Shown here: in pieces, positions 26,230 to 36,018 of the stretch
Layout: each line of letters opens with the position of its first letter
How positions within the stretch are numbered: the first letter of the stretch is position 1
NCBI RefSeq assembly: GCF_000420745.1
Contig: NZ_ATVN01000004.1
Coordinates: forward strand, 62,001 to 126,000
Source of the DNA: Pseudorhodobacter ferrugineus DSM 5888
GTDB lineage: Bacteria; Pseudomonadota; Alphaproteobacteria; Rhodobacterales; Rhodobacteraceae
Reading direction: 5' to 3'
Length of the DNA: 64,000 nucleotides
Notes under the pieces: generated by a model
The model's database searches: none
What the model saw: the letters and a program-made list of their open reading frames with translations, nothing else
Told to the model about the DNA's origin: nothing
Made by a program: the position numbers and the translations under genes

Positions 26230-26539
26230 ATCCGCAGGTAATGCGCGCGATCAGGCCTTTTTCATCCAGATAAATATCAACACGGTGCGAATTGTATTCT
26301 TGCGTCACCAAGGTGCCAAACGGCACAATGCGGTATTCGGCAGGCAGCTGAACCGTCCGCAGCATCCCTTCCGGTTGGCCCATCAACCCCGTCAACTTGT
26401 CTACGCCGCAACTGTCCGGCTCACGCGTGACCAAACCATTGTCAAAAACCGGGGGCGGCACATAAACCGGCTCGGGGTCTGGCGCGCGCACACAACCAAG
26501 GCACAGTGACAGGGCAACAAGCGGCAAAAGGTATTTCAT
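26228..26539 (-). CDS. Lipoprotein with peptidase-inhibitor I78-like domain
   Basis: Small protein of 103 residues. A type II signal ends at the lipobox LCLGC (Cys16), so it is lipid-anchored in the envelope. The mature part contains CGVDKLTGLMGQPEGML, YRIVPFGTLVTQEYNSHRV and DEKGLIARITCG, which correspond to the I78 inhibitor family: a conserved N-terminal Cys-G, a G-x-V-T-x-(D/E)Y core and a final CG, with the two cysteines able to pair. Family members are thought to inhibit serine peptidases. It converges with the cytochrome c' gene. Target unknown. Confidence 0.8.
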   Translation of the reverse strand: MKYLLPLVALSLCLGCVRAPDPEPVYVPPPVFDNGLVTREPDSCGVDKLTGLMGQPEGMLRTVQLPAEYRIVPFGTLVTQEYNSHRVDIYLDEKGLIARITCG

Positions 26540-26673
26540 CGGGGCAAACTCACACTACTGACGGCCCTATTTCGCATAACCCGCGTCAAAAGGACAGTCC
26601 CCTACCACCAATCCCCCCTGTCACCCCCCGCCATGTTCCGCTAGGCTGGACCCAATTGCAAAAGGAGCCCCAA

Positions 26674-27453
26674 ATGGCTGACCAACGCGCCCCACGGCTT
26701 GCCGTCCTGATCGACGCTGACAACGTCCCCGCCTCCTATGCCGAGGCGATTTTTGAGGAAATCGCCGGTCTGGGCGAGGCATCGGTCCGCCGCATCTATG
26801 GCGATTGGTCGGCGCAGCGCTTGGGCGGCTGGGCGCGCAAAGTCGCCGCCTTGGGTCTTGTCGCCGACCAGCAGTTTTCCAACACCAAGGGCAAGAATGC
26901 GTCCGATATTGGCCTTGTCATCGCCGCCATCGACTTTCTGCATTCCGGCCTGTTTGATGGCTTTGTTCTGGTCAGTTCCGACAGCGATTTCACCCGGCTT
27001 GCGGCGCGCATCCGCGAACAGGGCCTTGATGTTTACGGCATAGGCGAGAAAAAAACGCCCGAAGCGTTTCGTATGGCCTGCAAGCGGTTCATCTATGTTG
27101 AAAACCTTGGCAGCGATGATTCCGAAGACCGCACACCCGAACCCACCCGCGCAGCACAGCGCCCTGACCGCGGCATGATACCCGAACTGCCGTCCGAACC
27201 CACCCCCGCCCGTGGCCCGAAAGAGGCGCCGGCCAAGGCCATCCCCCTGATCATCGCTGCCATGCGCGCCATCGACCCCGAAGGCGAATGGTATTCGCTG
27301 GGTCAAATCGGCCAATACATCACCCAAGGCGCCCCCGATTTTGACACGCGGACCTATGGCAGCGCCAAACTGTCCGACCTCGTACGCAAAATCAGTCGGT
27401 TTGAGGTGAAATCCGGCCCCGGTGGTCAGCTTTTGGCGCGCGACGTGGCTTGA
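26674..27453 (+). CDS. NYN (PIN-like) domain and LOTUS/OST-HTH-like protein
   Basis: Predicted RNA-binding or RNA-cleaving protein, 259 residues. The N-terminal NYN domain resembles LabA/DUF88: acidic LIDADNVP, IYGDWSAQRLGGWARKVAAL, the ligand-type NASDIGLVIAAIDFL and VLVSSDSDFTRLAARIRE. A Pro-rich linker (about 150-185) leads to a C-terminal OST-HTH/LOTUS-like module (AIDPEGEWYSLGQIGQYITQ, RTYGSAKLSDLVRKISRFEV). ATG 26674 is set by AAAGGAG seven bases upstream. It overlaps the convergent glycosyltransferase gene end by 28 bases. Target RNA unknown. Confidence 0.87.
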   Translation: MADQRAPRLAVLIDADNVPASYAEAIFEEIAGLGEASVRRIYGDWSAQRLGGWARKVAALGLVADQQFSNTKGKNASDIGLVIAAIDFLHSGLFDGFVLVSSDSDFTRLAARIREQGLDVYGIGEKKTPEAFRMACKRFIYVENLGSDDSEDRTPEPTRAAQRPDRGMIPELPSEPTPARGPKEAPAKAIPLIIAAMRAIDPEGEWYSLGQIGQYITQGAPDFDTRTYGSAKLSDLVRKISRFEVKSGPGGQLLARDVA

Positions 27454-28727
27454 TCTAACGCCGCCGCAAGCGCGACCAGCGCCTGCCTGCAGTGTGCAAT
27501 CGGGATCACAGCGCTATAGGACCATCCGTCTTTGGTTTGCGTCAGTTCCAGTGTTTTGCCCTTGCCCAACCCTGGAACAATCGCCTTATCCAGTTGTGCA
27601 AACAGCGCGGGGGCCAGCACGGGATCATCAGGGAAATGTACCTCGATGCCCATCCGCCGTGCGTTCACTTGCCGGATAAGGCGCAGATACACCCCACCCG
27701 CCCCCGCATAAAACAGCCGTAGCTGCTTGCGCTGGGTGTCCAGATCGACCTGCAGGCACAGCGGCAAATCGGGGCGCAAACCATCATAAAGCTCCGCCCA
27801 AAAGGCGCGATTGCGTGCCGCCTTCAGCGCCTTATCAGGCATCGCCGGCAACACATCGCCCAACCGCTGCACCCCGTCATACCCCGCCCCGCCAACCGCG
27901 CGCCACGCCGCCAAATTCTGCGCAAATTCGGGAAAGGCCAGTTGCAAGGGTGCCGAATTCCAAAACTTGTCCGGCCCAATGGCATGGACAATCGCCGCAT
28001 TCCGCACATCAGGGGCGATAACCGGATGGTTGAACCGCTCCTCCAACAGATGCACATCCAACCCGCGTGAAACGGCCGCAAAATACAACGCCAGCTCATC
28101 AATCGACGTTGCATCGGTTTGCACCAACAACCGTGCGGCAATCGCATAAAGATCGGCAGGCGCAATCCGCCCCCGCAGCGCTTGCCCCATGCCAACCACC
28201 CCGCCATTCAGCAAGGGTCGTGTGCCATCGCCGCACATATCGGCAAAATCGGTCATAACCGCACTGCGCCGCGCAAAGGCACCTGCGTGCAAGGGTCGCC
28301 AAGCCAATCCTTCAAACACCCAAACCGCCGCCAGACTGCCCTGCACCAAAATATCGACATCCAGCCACAGGCAGGCGTCATACCTGTCCAGCAAGTCCAG
28401 CATTTCAAACTTGGCAAAGATCATGGGGCTGTAAAGCGCCAACACCTTGCCCAAATCCACACCCGCGCCAAACCGCGCCGCCACATCCTTTAAACCAAAG
28501 GCGCGAAACAGAACGCTTACCCCCAGCGCCCCCAAATGCTTTTGTTGCGCAACGGTCAATCCATCGTGAAACACCACAAAGTCGCCTGAAAAATCGGGGT
28601 TATGCCGCCGAAAACCCGCAATCAAACAGCCCAGCGCAAATGCATGATCCGCTGATATGGCACACACAATGGCGCGGCGGTCGATGATGCGGTCGGGGGT
28701 ATTGTCCTGCGTCACGCGGCACCTCAT
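27426..28727 (-). CDS. Glycosyltransferase family 8-like protein
   Basis: Protein of 433 residues. The N-terminal half looks like a GT-A sugar transferase of the GT8 kind: RRAIVCAISADHAFALGCLI, then the metal-binding DxD in ACLWLDVDILVQG, LNGGVVGMG, and a late NHPVIAPDVRNAAIVHAIG in place of the usual H-(x)-G-KPW. The C-terminal 170 residues are unrecognised. There is no signal peptide or membrane segment, so it is probably cytoplasmic. ATG 28727 was chosen (a TTG at 28748 is alternative; both ribosome sites are weak). Acceptor and sugar are unknown, and no capsule or LPS cluster is adjacent. Confidence 0.65.
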   Translation of the reverse strand: MRCRVTQDNTPDRIIDRRAIVCAISADHAFALGCLIAGFRRHNPDFSGDFVVFHDGLTVAQQKHLGALGVSVLFRAFGLKDVAARFGAGVDLGKVLALYSPMIFAKFEMLDLLDRYDACLWLDVDILVQGSLAAVWVFEGLAWRPLHAGAFARRSAVMTDFADMCGDGTRPLLNGGVVGMGQALRGRIAPADLYAIAARLLVQTDATSIDELALYFAAVSRGLDVHLLEERFNHPVIAPDVRNAAIVHAIGPDKFWNSAPLQLAFPEFAQNLAAWRAVGGAGYDGVQRLGDVLPAMPDKALKAARNRAFWAELYDGLRPDLPLCLQVDLDTQRKQLRLFYAGAGGVYLRLIRQVNARRMGIEVHFPDDPVLAPALFAQLDKAIVPGLGKGKTLELTQTKDGWSYSAVIPIAHCRQALVALAAALDQATSRAKS

Positions 28728-28855
28728 GGCTTTTGTCTCAATCTGCAACCCAAGCCCGCCACTTTCAACCCGTCACAATGCGCCATCCTATTTGCATTTC
28801 CAGCCCCATAGGCTTATCTGGTCGTTAAGTTAAGCGACCAAAGGGCCAAGCACCG

Positions 28856-29785
28856 ATGAACTGGATCACCAACTACGTCCGCCCCACCATCAACTCCCTC
28901 TTTTCGCGGCGCGAAGTGCCCGAGAATTTGTGGACGAAATGCGGAGAATGCGGAACGATGCTGTTCCACCGCGAGCTGAAGGATAACCTGAATGTTTGCA
29001 CCACCTGCGATCACCACATGGCGATCACGCCCCGTGACAGGTTTGCAGCCCTGTTTGATGGCGGTATTTTCACCGAGGTAAAGGTGCCGGAACCTGTGGC
29101 CGATCCGCTGCATTTCCGCGACCAAAAGAAATATCCTGAACGCATGAAGGCCGCGCAGAAAACGACTGGCGAAAAAGATGCCATGCTGGTGGCGCAGGGC
29201 GAAATCGCCCGCACCCCGATCATCGCCGTGGGTCAGGACTTTTCCTTTATGGGCGGGTCGATGGGCATGTATGTGGGCAACGCGCTTTTGGCCGCGGCCG
29301 AACGTGCCGTTGAATTGAAACGCCCTTTGGTGCTGTTTTCCGCAGCTGGTGGCGCGCGGATGCAAGAAGGCATTCTTAGCCTGATGCAAATGCCACGTAC
29401 CACAGTTGCCGTGGAAATGCTGCGCGAGGCGGGGCTGCCCTATGTCGTTGTGCTGACCCATCCGACCACGGGCGGGGTTACGGCGTCTTATGCGATGTTG
29501 GGCGATGTGCAAATTGCCGAACCCAATGCGCTTATCTGCTTTGCCGGACCGCGCGTGATTGAACAAACCATCCGTGAAAAACTGCCCGAAGGGTTCCAGC
29601 GCGCCGAATATTTGCTGGACCACGGCATGCTTGACCGCGTGACCCACCGCAAAAACATGCGGGATGAACTGACGACTGTTCTGCGCATGTTGATGAAACA
29701 GCCACCAGCCGTGCGGGGCGACTTGCCACCCCCAGATCCGGTTGCCAAACCAGCAACGCCCACAGAAAAGGCCGCGCCCAAGTGA
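28856..29785 (+). CDS. accD: Acetyl-CoA carboxylase carboxyltransferase, beta subunit
   Basis: Half of the carboxyltransferase that moves CO2 from biotin to acetyl-CoA, making malonyl-CoA for fatty acids. The 309-residue protein has the zinc ribbon C29, C32, C48 and C51 ([21 protein letters not shown]). The carboxylase core follows ([43 protein letters not shown]). The alpha subunit gene accA is in this window at 51130, not adjacent, as is common in Rhodobacterales. Its stop overlaps the start of folC by four bases, so the two are coupled. Confidence 0.96.
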   Translation: MNWITNYVRPTINSLFSRREVPENLWTKCGECGTMLFHRELKDNLNVCTTCDHHMAITPRDRFAALFDGGIFTEVKVPEPVADPLHFRDQKKYPERMKAAQKTTGEKDAMLVAQGEIARTPIIAVGQDFSFMGGSMGMYVGNALLAAAERAVELKRPLVLFSAAGGARMQEGILSLMQMPRTTVAVEMLREAGLPYVVVLTHPTTGGVTASYAMLGDVQIAEPNALICFAGPRVIEQTIREKLPEGFQRAEYLLDHGMLDRVTHRKNMRDELTTVLRMLMKQPPAVRGDLPPPDPVAKPATPTEKAAPK

Positions 29786-31050
29786 GCCTGCCCAGTTCTG
29801 ACGCGCTGCTGGAACGGATGATGACCCTTCATCCAAAGATCATCGACCTAACGCTCGACCGTGTGACCCGCCTTTTGGATGCCCTTGGCAATCCAGAACG
29901 GCGCTTGCCCCCGGTGATCCACATCGCCGGAACCAATGGCAAAGGCAGCACCCAAGCGATGATACGCGCGGGGCTGGAAGGGGCGGGATTGACCGCACAT
30001 GCCTATACCAGCCCGCATTTGGCACGGTTCCACGAACGCATCCGTCTGGCGGGTGACTTGATTGGCGAAGACGCGCTGTCGGCGCTGCTGGATGAATGCA
30101 TCACCGCCAACGGTCCCGATGCCATCACATTTTTTGAGGCGACAACCTGCGCCGCCATGCTGGCGTTTTCCCGCGTGCCTGCCGATTTTACGTTGCTAGA
30201 GGTGGGGCTTGGCGGGAGGCTGGATGCAACCAATGTGGTGGAACACCCCGCGCTGACCATCATCACCCCCGTATCCTTGGACCATCAGCAATATCTGGGC
30301 GACACGCTGGCCCTGATTGCAGGCGAAAAGGCTGGGATCATCAAGCGCGGCGTGCCTTGCATCGTTGGCCCGCAAGCGGCTGATGGCCTTGAGGTGATCG
30401 AAGCCCGCGCCGCCCGTTTGGGGGCGCCGCTGCACGTTTTTGGCCAGCAGTGGCACTGTTTTGCCGACCGTGGGCGCATGGTGTTCCAAGATGAAAACGG
30501 GTTGTTGGACCTGCCCTTGCCCAACCTGCCGGGTCCGCACCAAGTTCAAAACGCGGGGGCCGCCGTTATGGCCCTGCGCCTGCTGGGCAAAGGCGATGCT
30601 GAGGCCGCCGTGACCCGCGCCTTTTGGCCCGCCCGCATGCAGCGCCTGCGCAAAGGTCCGTTGGTCGACGTCGCCCCCAAGGTCGAACTTTGGCTGGACG
30701 GTGGCCACAATCCCGCAGGGGGCGAGGCGGTTGCCGCCACCTTGGCCGCAATGCCCAAACGCCCGACTCATCTGATTTGTGGCATGCTCAACACCAAAGA
30801 TATCGGCGGCTATCTGCGCCCCTTGGCGGCCCATGCGACAACCCTTTCGGCAGTGTCTATTCCAGGTGAGGCGGCGACGTTGCCAGCGGCAGCGACCTGT
30901 GAGGCGGCCCTAAAGGCTGGAATTGTGGCGACCGAGGCTGCAACCGTGCTGGACGCCCTGCGCGCCATTGCCCAAACCGACCCGCAAGCGCGTGTGTTGA
31001 TTTGTGGATCATTGTATCTGGCGGGGCAGGTGCTGCGCGAAAACGGCTAA
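29782..31050 (+). CDS. folC: Bifunctional folylpolyglutamate / dihydrofolate synthase
   Basis: Adds glutamate to dihydropteroate and to folates (ATP-dependent). The 422-residue Mur-ligase-like protein has the P-loop [15 protein letters not shown] (residues about 48-61), [14 protein letters not shown], and a central THF-binding part [15 protein letters not shown] with [12 protein letters not shown]. The C-terminal domain holds [15 protein letters not shown]. The start codon is GTG, overlapping accD (GTGA). Downstream is a hairpin-plus-tail repeat, then a terminator before the mrp operon. Confidence 0.95.
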   Translation: MSLPSSDALLERMMTLHPKIIDLTLDRVTRLLDALGNPERRLPPVIHIAGTNGKGSTQAMIRAGLEGAGLTAHAYTSPHLARFHERIRLAGDLIGEDALSALLDECITANGPDAITFFEATTCAAMLAFSRVPADFTLLEVGLGGRLDATNVVEHPALTIITPVSLDHQQYLGDTLALIAGEKAGIIKRGVPCIVGPQAADGLEVIEARAARLGAPLHVFGQQWHCFADRGRMVFQDENGLLDLPLPNLPGPHQVQNAGAAVMALRLLGKGDAEAAVTRAFWPARMQRLRKGPLVDVAPKVELWLDGGHNPAGGEAVAATLAAMPKRPTHLICGMLNTKDIGGYLRPLAAHATTLSAVSIPGEAATLPAAATCEAALKAGIVATEAATVLDALRAIAQTDPQARVLICGSLYLAGQVLRENG

Positions 31051-31130
31051 CTGTGGCGGGGGCATTCTGCCCCCCTTCGCCTTGTGGCGAATTCCCCCCT
31101 GAGGATATTTTTGCCGAAAAGAAATTGGGG
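31051..31130 (+). repeat. Intergenic hairpin-plus-tail repeat, copy 1
   Basis: Hairpin GGGGGCA (31058-31064) / TGCCCCC (31068-31074), then 31101-31124 with the tail GAGGATATTTTTGCCGAAAA and GAAA. The same layout recurs at 40655-40707 and, inverted, at 52706-52765. It directly follows the folC stop. Confidence 0.65.
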
Positions 31131-31220
31131 TGTTGCGTCAACCTGTCCGCATGGTTTTTGGTTGTTTTTCGTCGGTTTGCCTTGACACAGCGCGGCCCGT
31201 CACACAGTTAACTAACGGAG

Positions 31221-31248
31221 GCGGCCCGCGCTATTTGGCCGCTTTTTT
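31221..31248 (+). terminator. Intrinsic terminator between folC and mrpA
   Basis: GCGGCC (31221-31226) pairs with GGCCGC (31237-31242), loop CGCGCTATTT, followed by six T residues. A TTGACA at 31182-31187 lies just upstream without a convincing -10. The hairpin ends only 38 bases before mrpA, so it could be either the end of the accD-folC transcript or an attenuator of mrp. Confidence 0.7.
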
Positions 31249-31286
31249 GATATATGACGACCCGAGCAAAGAACGGAACACAACGA

Positions 31287-34142
31287 ATGTCCCTTGCCCT
31301 GATCGCCGCCCTGCCATTTCTTGGCGCGCTGCTCCCCGGCCTGTTGATACGCGCGGGGCGCAATGCCTGCGCAACAGTTACCGGATTGGTCACTGCCTTG
31401 GCCCTGTTGGGCATCTTGCTGCACGCCCCCGCCGTCATGCGGGGCGAGGTGATCACCACCCGCATCGAATGGCTTCCAGCGCTTGGGCTGAACGTCAATT
31501 TCTTTCTGGATGGGCTAGGGTTGCTGTTTACGGGCCTGATCCTTGGCATTGGTCTGTTGATCATCCTTTACGCACGTTTCTATCTGTCATCAAAAGACCC
31601 GATGGGCCAGTTTTACGCCTATTTGCTGCTGTTCCAAGGTGCGATGGTCGGGATCGTTCTGTCCGACAACATCCTGCTTTTGCTGATCTTTTGGGAGCTG
31701 ACCAGCCTCAGCTCTTTCCTGCTGATCGGCTATTGGAAACACCTGCCCGAAGGCCGCCAAGGCGCACGCATGGCGCTGACTGTCACGGGCGCGGGTGGTT
31801 TGGCGATGATTGCAGGCATGCTGATTTTGGGCAATATCGTGGGGTCCTATGACCTGACCGTGATCTTGCAAAACAAGGATTTGATCCAAGGGTCCGAATG
31901 GTACCTGCCCGCCCTGATCCTGATCCTGATCGGGGCATTCACCAAGTCGGCGCAGTTTCCATTCCATTTCTGGTTGCCGCACGCCATGGCCGCCCCTACG
32001 CCTGTGTCGGCCTATCTGCATTCGGCCACCATGGTAAAGGCGGGTTTGTTCCTGATGGCGCGGATGTGGCCGGTTTTGGCGGGCACCCCCGAATGGTTCT
32101 ATATCGTCGCCACCACGGGCCTGATCACCATGGTCATGGCCGCCAAAATAGCGCTGTTCAAGGATGACCTAAAGGCCCTGCTGGCCTTTTCCACCGTGTC
32201 GCACCTTGGCCTGATCACCATGCTTTTGGGGTTCGGCACGACCGAGGCTGCGATGGTCGCCGTGTTCCACATCATCAACCACGCCACGTTCAAAGCGGCG
32301 CTGTTCATGAGCGCGGGGATCGTCGACCACGAAACCCACACCCGAGACATCAAACGGCTGGGCGGTTTGCGGCATCTGATGCCGATCACCTTTACCATCG
32401 TTTGCATCTCGGCCCTGTCGATGGCGGGCATCCCGCCGCTGAACGGCTTCCTGTCCAAAGAACTGATGCTAGAGGAGTCTACCCACGCCATTTGGGCCGG
32501 CAACCATTGGGTCATGCCTGTGCTGGCCACGATTGGCGCGATGTTTTCTGTCGCCTACTCTTTCCGCCTGATCGCGCACACTTTCCTTGGGCCCGTGCGC
32601 GATGATTACCCTGCCAAACCGCACGACCCCGGCTTTGGCATGTGGGCCGCGCCTGCGTTTTTGGCCGCTTTGGTCATTGCAATCGGCATCATGCCCATGA
32701 CCACCGTCGGCGAATTGGTCCGCGCCACCGCCAGCGCCGTTACGGGCACGGAGGTTGAGGTGTATATCAGCCATTGGCACGGCTTCGTGCCTGCGCTGTG
32801 GATGTCGATCATCGCAGTTGGCGCAGGCTTTATCCTGCTGGGCCTACACCGCCCGTTGGACAGGATCTGGCTGGCCACTCCTCGCCCCGAGGCAAAGGCG
32901 ATTTTTGATGCCATTCTGGAACCCTTTGCCCGCGCGTCCCGTGCCATCATCGACCGTTTGCATGACGGGTCACTCGCCCGCTATCTTGCTGTGGCCACGC
33001 TGACCATTCTGGCCGCAGGCATCTACGCCTATCAAACCGGCACCCACAGCCCCGGCACCCGCGCGCTGACGCCGATTGAACCTGTGCCCGCCGTCGGTTG
33101 GCTGCTGCTCATGGGGGCCACCGCGTCGCTGTTCACCTTCCACCGCAACCGCCTTCTGGCGCTGGTGCTGGTGGGGGTGATCGGCCTTATGGTTTCGGTT
33201 GGTTTCGTCTATCTGTCCGCTCCCGACCTTGCCCTGACCCAAATCAGCGTTGAGGTGGCAACCGTTATGCTGCTGCTGCTGGCCCTGAACTTCCTGCCCA
33301 AAGACAGCCCCGTCGAAAGCACCGTGGCCCGGCGCAGCCGTGACGGGATTATCGCAGGCGCGGCTGGCCTTGGCATCGGCGCGCTGATATTCGCGCTGAT
33401 GACCCGCGACTCTGCCTTTCAAACGATCGCCGACTTCCACCTTGCCAATTCCAAACCGGGCGGCGGCGGCACCAATGTGGTCAACGTAATCCTCGTCGAC
33501 TTCCGTGGCTATGATACTTTTGGCGAGATTATCGTGCTGGGTATCGCGGGCCTTGTCATCTATGCACTGGTCGAGGCGCTGCTGCGCGGTGGCCCCGCCA
33601 ATGATCGCCTGCTGGCATGGGTACCCGATCAGAAACGCGCAGGCGACCGTCACCCACTAATGCTGGTTGTGGCCACGCGGATGATCCTGCCTATCGCGCT
33701 GATGGTTGGGGCCTATATCTTCTTGCGCGGCCATAACGAACCCGGCGGCGGGTTTATTGCGGGGCTTGTCGTCGCGATTGCCACGATCATGCAATACATG
33801 GCCTCGGGCTTTGGCTGGGCGGCGGCGCGGCAGCGGATCGATTACCATGCGCTGATCGGCTGGGGCGTTACCATTGCGGGCCTGTGCGGTGTGGGGTCGT
33901 GGTTCGCCATGCGCCCGTTCATGACCACCAATTTCGGCTATTTCAAACTACCGTTCATCGAAAAGTTCGAACTCGCCACCGCCGCGATCTTTGACCTTGG
34001 GGTATTCCTTACTGTCGTGGGCGCGGTGATGCTCGCCTTGGCCTCTATCAGCCGGATTGCAATTCGCGCGGGTGAAACGGTCAACGTGGAGCCGTTCGAT
34101 ATCCAACCCGATGAAGAACCCACAACCGAGGGGGTGCGCTGA
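31287..34142 (+). CDS. mrpA: Mrp-type Na+(K+)/H+ antiporter subunit A, fused to subunit B
   Basis: Large membrane subunit (951 residues) of the multi-subunit cation/proton antiporter, related to NuoL of complex I. The NuoL-like part carries many helices with the expected conserved charged residues, e.g. in FWELTSLSSFLLIGYWK (E and K) and HAMAAPTPVSAYLHSATMVK. After the MrpA-type C-terminal extension (DLALTQISVEVATVMLLLLA) the last about 160 residues match MrpB (RMILPIALMVGAYIFLRGHNEPGGGF). Such an A-B fusion is common in alphaproteobacteria. ATG 31287 was favoured over ATG 31254, which has no ribosome site. The whole operon mrpA(B)CDEFG follows. Confidence 0.93.
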   Translation: MSLALIAALPFLGALLPGLLIRAGRNACATVTGLVTALALLGILLHAPAVMRGEVITTRIEWLPALGLNVNFFLDGLGLLFTGLILGIGLLIILYARFYLSSKDPMGQFYAYLLLFQGAMVGIVLSDNILLLLIFWELTSLSSFLLIGYWKHLPEGRQGARMALTVTGAGGLAMIAGMLILGNIVGSYDLTVILQNKDLIQGSEWYLPALILILIGAFTKSAQFPFHFWLPHAMAAPTPVSAYLHSATMVKAGLFLMARMWPVLAGTPEWFYIVATTGLITMVMAAKIALFKDDLKALLAFSTVSHLGLITMLLGFGTTEAAMVAVFHIINHATFKAALFMSAGIVDHETHTRDIKRLGGLRHLMPITFTIVCISALSMAGIPPLNGFLSKELMLEESTHAIWAGNHWVMPVLATIGAMFSVAYSFRLIAHTFLGPVRDDYPAKPHDPGFGMWAAPAFLAALVIAIGIMPMTTVGELVRATASAVTGTEVEVYISHWHGFVPALWMSIIAVGAGFILLGLHRPLDRIWLATPRPEAKAIFDAILEPFARASRAIIDRLHDGSLARYLAVATLTILAAGIYAYQTGTHSPGTRALTPIEPVPAVGWLLLMGATASLFTFHRNRLLALVLVGVIGLMVSVGFVYLSAPDLALTQISVEVATVMLLLLALNFLPKDSPVESTVARRSRDGIIAGAAGLGIGALIFALMTRDSAFQTIADFHLANSKPGGGGTNVVNVILVDFRGYDTFGEIIVLGIAGLVIYALVEALLRGGPANDRLLAWVPDQKRAGDRHPLMLVVATRMILPIALMVGAYIFLRGHNEPGGGFIAGLVVAIATIMQYMASGFGWAAARQRIDYHALIGWGVTIAGLCGVGSWFAMRPFMTTNFGYFKLPFIEKFELATAAIFDLGVFLTVVGAVMLALASISRIAIRAGETVNVEPFDIQPDEEPTTEGVR

Positions 34143-34143
34143 T

Positions 34144-34503
34144 ATGGAACTTCTTGTCGCTTCGGCTGTTGGCCTGATGACTGCATGTGGGGTCTACCTG
34201 ACCCTGCGCAAACGCACCTTTCCTGTGATTGTGGGAATTGCGATGCTGTCCTATGCCGTCAATGTGTTCATCTTTGCCTCAGGCCGTTTGGCCATTGGCC
34301 TGCCTGCGATCATTACCGAAGGCGCCAGCTACACCGACCCGCTGACCCAGGCGCTTGTGTTGACCGCCATTGTAATCAGCTTTGGCATGACCGCGCTGAT
34401 CGTGATGATGGCCCTTGGTGCGTTCTTGGAAACGGGTGATGATTATATCGGCATGGAAGACGATGCCGATGCGCCCACCCCACCGCAGGAGGGCCAAAAA
34501 TGA
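34144..34503 (+). CDS. mrpC: Mrp antiporter subunit C
   Basis: NuoK-like membrane subunit of 119 residues with three hydrophobic helices: LLVASAVGLMTACGVYLTL, FPVIVGIAMLSYAVNVFIF and the segment after YTDPLTQALVLTAIVISFGM. TDPLTQALVLTAIVI is the hallmark shared by MrpC/NuoK. ATG 34144 begins one base after the mrpA stop. The next gene, mrpD, overlaps its end by four bases. Confidence 0.93.
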   Translation: MELLVASAVGLMTACGVYLTLRKRTFPVIVGIAMLSYAVNVFIFASGRLAIGLPAIITEGASYTDPLTQALVLTAIVISFGMTALIVMMALGAFLETGDDYIGMEDDADAPTPPQEGQK

Positions 34504-36014
34504 ACCATTGGATCATCGCCCCCGTCATTCTGCCGGCGCTTTTAGCCCCCTTTATCGTCCTGGTGATGCGCCACGACCTGTCGTTGCAGCGCGTGTTTTC
34601 CACCACAGGTACCGCCGTTCTGGCTGCCATATCGGTCGTTTTGCTGTACACCGCATCGACAAACCCGCCCGAGGTGTATTTCCTTGGCAACTGGCCCGCC
34701 CCTTTTGGCATTGTGCTGGTGCTGGACCGTTTGTCGGCGATGATGATCGCGCTCACGGCTGTTTTGGCGCTGTTGGTGCAGCTTTACGCCATCAGCACGG
34801 GCTGGGATTCCCGCGGTAAGCATTTTCACGCATTGTTTCAGTTTCAGTTAATGGGCCTGTGTGGCGCGTTTCTAACAGGTGATGCGTTTAACCTGTTCGT
34901 GTTTTTCGAGGTGTTGCTGATCGCCAGTTATGGCCTGATGATCCACGGCGGCGGAGCAAAGCGGCTAAAGGCGGGCGTGCAATATGTGGCCTATAACCTT
35001 GTCGGCTCTACCTTGTTTTTGTTTGCGCTGGCGTCGATCTATTCGGTGACTGGCACGTTGAACATGGCCGATCTGGCAGTCAAGGTGGCCGAGCTTCCGG
35101 CGGGCGATGCGGCCCTGATGCGCGTCGGCGCTGTGCTGTTGCTGCTGGTCTTTGCGGTCAAAGGCGCGCTGGTGCCGCTGCAATTCTGGCTGCCTGCCAC
35201 CTACAGCTTTGCCCCCGGTCCCGTCGCCGCCTTGTTCGCGGTGATGACCAAAGTCGGCGCCTATGCCGTGATCCGCACCTATACGCTGATCTTCCCACCA
35301 AATACCGCCTCAACCGGCCTGCTCTTTGCCGACCTATTGCTCCCCGCCGCCATTATCACGCTGGTCGTCGGCGCCATCGGCGTGATGGGGGCCACGAGCA
35401 TGGCGCGCATGGTGGCCTTTGCGGCCATCGGGTCGATGGGCACCTTGTTCATTGCCGTGGCACAGTTCACCCCGCAAGCGATGACCGCAGGGCTTTACTA
35501 CCTTGTGCATTCCACCCTTGCGACCGCCGCGCTGTTCTTGGTCGTTGATCTGGTGCAGGACCGGCGCAGCAATGACAGCTTGCGCGCCGCCGCCCCACCC
35601 TTTGGCCAACACGGGTTGCTGGCAGCCCTGTTCTTTGGCGCGACAATCGCCATGGCAGGCATGCCGCCGCTATCGGGGTTTCTGGGCAAACTGCTGGTGC
35701 TGGATGCCACACGCGGCGCGAATATGGCGGTGATCTGGACCGCAATCCTTGCCACCTCGCTGATCACCATCGTTGGGTTTTCCCGCGCAGGGTCACAGGT
35801 GTTCTGGAAGGCGCACGCCACCACAACCACCCAAACCCGCCCCGAAGGCAAGGCCGAACCGCTGGCCTTTGCCGTGGTGTTTGCCTTGCTTGCGGGCCTT
35901 GCCGTAATGACCGTTTTGGCGGGCCCCATCACCGATTGGCTAGCAGATACCAGCGCCGAATTGTTCGACCGCATGGCTTATATCAACGCCGTCCTGCCAA
36001 CGGCACAGGAGTAA
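34500..36014 (+). CDS. mrpD: Mrp antiporter subunit D
   Basis: NuoN/NuoM-like membrane protein, 504 residues, about 14 helices; part of the proton-driven ion-exchange machinery. Conserved acidic and Lys residues are seen in FNLFVFFEVLLIASYGLM and VAYNLVGSTLFLF, and FAVKGALVPLQFWLPATYSF contains the essential Lys. GPVAALFAVMTKVGAYAVIR matches the family. It overlaps mrpC by four bases and is followed after four bases by mrpE. Confidence 0.94.
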   Translation: MNHWIIAPVILPALLAPFIVLVMRHDLSLQRVFSTTGTAVLAAISVVLLYTASTNPPEVYFLGNWPAPFGIVLVLDRLSAMMIALTAVLALLVQLYAISTGWDSRGKHFHALFQFQLMGLCGAFLTGDAFNLFVFFEVLLIASYGLMIHGGGAKRLKAGVQYVAYNLVGSTLFLFALASIYSVTGTLNMADLAVKVAELPAGDAALMRVGAVLLLLVFAVKGALVPLQFWLPATYSFAPGPVAALFAVMTKVGAYAVIRTYTLIFPPNTASTGLLFADLLLPAAIITLVVGAIGVMGATSMARMVAFAAIGSMGTLFIAVAQFTPQAMTAGLYYLVHSTLATAALFLVVDLVQDRRSNDSLRAAAPPFGQHGLLAALFFGATIAMAGMPPLSGFLGKLLVLDATRGANMAVIWTAILATSLITIVGFSRAGSQVFWKAHATTTTQTRPEGKAEPLAFAVVFALLAGLAVMTVLAGPITDWLADTSAELFDRMAYINAVLPTAQE

Positions 36015-36018
36015 GCCG

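Noticed and set aside
28814-29836. 340-codon minus-strand frame
   Set aside because: Antisense to accD, which has an unmistakable zinc ribbon and carboxylase core.
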